DNA of 7,318 bases from Alphaproteobacteria bacterium HGW-Alphaproteobacteria-13 (lineage in GTDB: Bacteria > Pseudomonadota > Alphaproteobacteria > Sphingomonadales > Sphingomonadaceae): the NCBI GenBank assembly GCA_002842935.1, contig PHEM01000153.1, forward strand, positions 1 through 7,318. Reading direction: 5' to 3'. The notes beneath the pieces were generated by a model. That model was not told the DNA's origin. It did not search any database and saw only the letters and a list, made by a program, of their open reading frames with translations. Position 1 is the first letter of the stretch. Every line of letters begins with the position of its first letter. Position numbers and translations under genes: made by a program. Of this stretch, positions 5,854-7,318 are shown in pieces.

Positions 5854-7187
5854 TATTTGCCGATGCAGAAGCGCCCGAACAGCGCGTCGAGCATATCCTC
5901 GACTCCGGCTTGTCCCGTTATACGGTCGAGCGCCGCAGCCGCGAGCCGCAGCCGCTCGGCCAACAGGATCAGGTCCCCCGCCTCGCGCGAGGCGGCGTCG
6001 ATACGCAACCAGTCGCGCGCGTCGGCCAGCGCCGCGCGCTGGCGCTGACGCAGCGCCGCCTCTCCCTCTCGCGGCAGCAACGTGCGCGCCATCGCGACGA
6101 TCTGGCGATGCAGCCGGTCCATCCCTTCCCCCGTCGCGGCGGACAGGATCGCGTCGCATCGCCCCGCTTCGGCTTCGCGCCCGGCATCGCCGCGCCATCG
6201 GTCGGCTTGCGCGGCGATCAGGATGGTGCGCGGATGCGCGGGCACCTCGCGCGGCGGGCCGAGCCACAGCAATATGCCGGCAGCCTCCACCGCAGCGCGT
6301 GCGCGGTCGATGCCGATCGCTTCGATGGCGTCGGCGCCTTCGCCGCGCAGCCCGGCGGTATCGGAAAAGCGCATCGCAATCCCATCGAGCGCCAGCGGCG
6401 TCTCGATCACGTCGCGCGTCGTCCCCGCGAGCGGCGACACGATCGCCAGCTCCCGCTGCGCCAAGGCATTGAGCAACGTCGATTTTCCAGCGTTAGGCGG
6501 CCCGGCGATGACGACCGAAAGACCCTCCGCGATCACTTCGGCGGCGGGCCGCGCCAGCCATTGGTCGAATTCGGCGGCAAGCTCCGCCATCCCCGCCAGC
6601 AAATGGCGCGTCACGGCTTCACCGACGGCGACATCATCTTCGTCGGCGAAATTCAACTCGGCTTCGGCGCCTGCCATCAATCCCAGCAGGCGGGCCTGCC
6701 ACTCGCCGATCAGGCGCGAGACATGGCCGCTTGCCATGCCGAGCGCCTGTACGCGCTGGCTCTCCGTCTCGGCCGCCAGCAAATCGGCCAGCCCCTCGGC
6801 TTCGGCAAGATCGATCCGGCCGTTGAGGAAGGCGCGCCGCGTGAATTCGCCAGGCTCCGCGCGGCGCAATCCGGGGATGGCCGCCAGCGCCGCCTCGACG
6901 GCCGCCACCACGGCCCGGCCGCCGTGCAGATGCAGTTCGGCCAGATCCTCCCCCGTCGCGGTGGCGGGACCCGGAAACCACAGCAACAGCGCGCGATCGA
7001 GCGGCGCCCCCTTCGCATCCTTCAGATCGGCCAGCGAGGCCCGCCGCGCCGCCGGAAGGCGACCCGAAAGCCGCAGCAACGCTCCTTGCGCGCCGGGTCC
7101 ACTCACGCGCACCACAGCGATCGCCGCCGGCGGCATCCCGCTCGACAGCGCGAAGATCGTGTCGCCGCTTGCGCTATCTTCGCTCAG
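5853..7187 (-). CDS. mnmE: tRNA modification GTPase MnmE (TrmE), probable CTG start
   Basis: MnmE is the GTPase partner of MnmG in wobble-uridine modification. Read from CTG at 7187 it has 444 residues (E. coli about 454). Numbering from CTG: the N-terminal tetrahydrofolate-binding domain starts with DTIFALSSG (9-17) and contains AEPGEFTRRAFLNGR (110-124). The helical domain surrounds the G domain, which has G1 GPPNAGKS (229-236), G2 GTTRD (255-259), G3 DTAG (276-279) and G5 SAA (349-351). The protein ends in FCIGK with the conserved catalytic-region Cys441. G1 retains the Asn needed for potassium-dependent GTP hydrolysis. G4 is unusual: AQAD (326-329) stands where NKxD is expected. The first in-frame ATG (7134-7136) would delete the conserved N-terminal strand; no ATG, GTG or TTG lies between it and the upstream in-frame stop. 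CTG has a good ribosome site and overlaps the upstream stop by 3 bases within CTGA. Confidence 0.95.
   Translation of the reverse strand: MSEDSASGDTIFALSSGMPPAAIAVVRVSGPGAQGALLRLSGRLPAARRASLADLKDAKGAPLDRALLLWFPGPATATGEDLAELHLHGGRAVVAAVEAALAAIPGLRRAEPGEFTRRAFLNGRIDLAEAEGLADLLAAETESQRVQALGMASGHVSRLIGEWQARLLGLMAGAEAELNFADEDDVAVGEAVTRHLLAGMAELAAEFDQWLARPAAEVIAEGLSVVIAGPPNAGKSTLLNALAQRELAIVSPLAGTTRDVIETPLALDGIAMRFSDTAGLRGEGADAIEAIGIDRARAAVEAAGILLWLGPPREVPAHPRTILIAAQADRWRGDAGREAEAGRCDAILSAATGEGMDRLHRQIVAMARTLLPREGEAALRQRQRAALADARDWLRIDAASREAGDLILLAERLRLAAAALDRITGQAGVEDMLDALFGRFCIGK
7150..7183. repeat. Inverted repeat at the mnmE 5' end
   Basis: GCGAAGAT (7150-7157) and ATCTTCGC (7176-7183) are perfect 8-bp inverted arms with an 18-nt loop. 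They lie just inside mnmE, starting one base after the proposed CTG codon. In the mRNA this could form a stem next to the initiation site. It may be chance in GC-rich coding DNA. Confidence 0.4.
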
Positions 7188-7318
7188 CTCTTGCGCCCTC
7201 GCGCGGGTTTTTCATCGTCGCTCTCGTCGTCCGCCTTGCGCGCACCGCGCATCAGTCCGCCGCCGAATTGACCCAGCATCGACTGGACCAGGTTCAGGCC
7301 CGATTCGCCCATCCGCAC
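7184..7318 (-). CDS. C-terminal 44 residues of a small unknown protein (possibly DUF6489-like)
   Basis: An open frame enters from the right edge and ends at TGA (7184-7186). The visible part has a Met/Gly/Leu-rich segment, MGESGLNLVQSMLGQFGGGL (residues 3-22 of the fragment), then a highly charged Lys/Asp/Glu/Arg tail ending in GRKS. The MGESG-then-amphipathic-helix pattern recalls from memory the end of DUF6489 proteins of sphingomonads, whose function is unknown, but I cannot confirm this. It is coupled to mnmE: its stop lies inside CTGA, where CTG is the likely mnmE start. The N-terminus is outside the window. Confidence 0.65.
   Translation of the reverse strand: MRMGESGLNLVQSMLGQFGGGLMRGARKADDESDDEKPARGRKS
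7196..7200 (-). promoter_or_regulatory. Shine-Dalgarno site supporting the CTG start of mnmE
   Basis: On the minus strand GAGGG lies 8 nt before CTG (7185-7187), an ideal spacing, within the last codons of the upstream gene. The ATG at 7134-7136 has only a poorly placed GAG close to it. Confidence 0.6.

Noticed and set aside
5910..7271. Long open frame on the + strand (453 codons) opposite mnmE
   Set aside because: It has the same antisense GC artefact pattern; the protein is Arg/Gln/Gly-rich without domains, while the minus strand encodes a clear MnmE.
1..7318. Novel defence, retron, CRISPR or mobile system
   Set aside because: No direct-repeat array, transposase, integrase, reverse transcriptase or nuclease motif is present; all major frames are accounted for by housekeeping genes and the LVIVD/VOC pair.
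1..7318. Replication origin inside the window
   Set aside because: By eye I found no cluster of DnaA boxes (TTATCCACA-like) and no AT-rich unwinding region; parS sites suggest the origin is nearby but not here.

Overview
The window reads as chromosomal DNA from an alphaproteobacterium, most likely a sphingomonad (Sphingopyxis, Sphingomonas, Novosphingobium or a relative). I infer this from the high GC content, the protein sequences, and the core gene order mnmE-mnmG-rsmG-parA-parB, which is typical of the origin-proximal region in this class. No search was run, so the genus is a guess.

Left part (1-1485, + strand): the 3' portion of a gene for a beta-propeller-like LVIVD-repeat protein, open at the window edge, followed 68 nt later by a complete small vicinal-oxygen-chelate (VOC) protein. 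The VOC protein has an apparent His/His/Glu metal triad resembling extradiol ring-cleavage dioxygenases. The pair looks like the tail of an accessory or catabolic operon. A strong GC-rich hairpin (about 1488-1532) separates it from the convergent block on the other strand.

Right part (1537-7318, all - strand): transcription runs from right to left. The order is the C-terminus of a small unknown protein, then mnmE, mnmG, rsmG, parA and parB. The genes are packed tightly: 4-nt overlaps at the unknown gene/mnmE (if mnmE starts at CTG) and mnmG/rsmG junctions, 10 nt between rsmG and parA, and 0 nt between parA and parB. MnmE and MnmG form the complex that modifies the wobble uridine of certain tRNAs. 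RsmG methylates 16S rRNA at G527. ParA and ParB segregate the chromosome origin.

Three perfect 16-bp parS palindromes (TGTTCCACGTGGAACA) lie inside this operon: in rsmG, in mnmG, and in the mnmE-mnmG gap. The ParB loading sites are therefore next to parAB and partly written into tRNA- and rRNA-modification genes. Other points worth a look are an apparent CTG start for mnmE, a degenerate G4 guanine-specificity motif in MnmE, and a 17-codon ORF made from the intergenic parS and placed in frame before mnmG.

No stretch longer than 300 bases lacks a gene. I saw no tRNA, rRNA, CRISPR array, insertion sequence or clear replication origin. I found no wholly new system; the main interest is how centromere sites are embedded in coding DNA.
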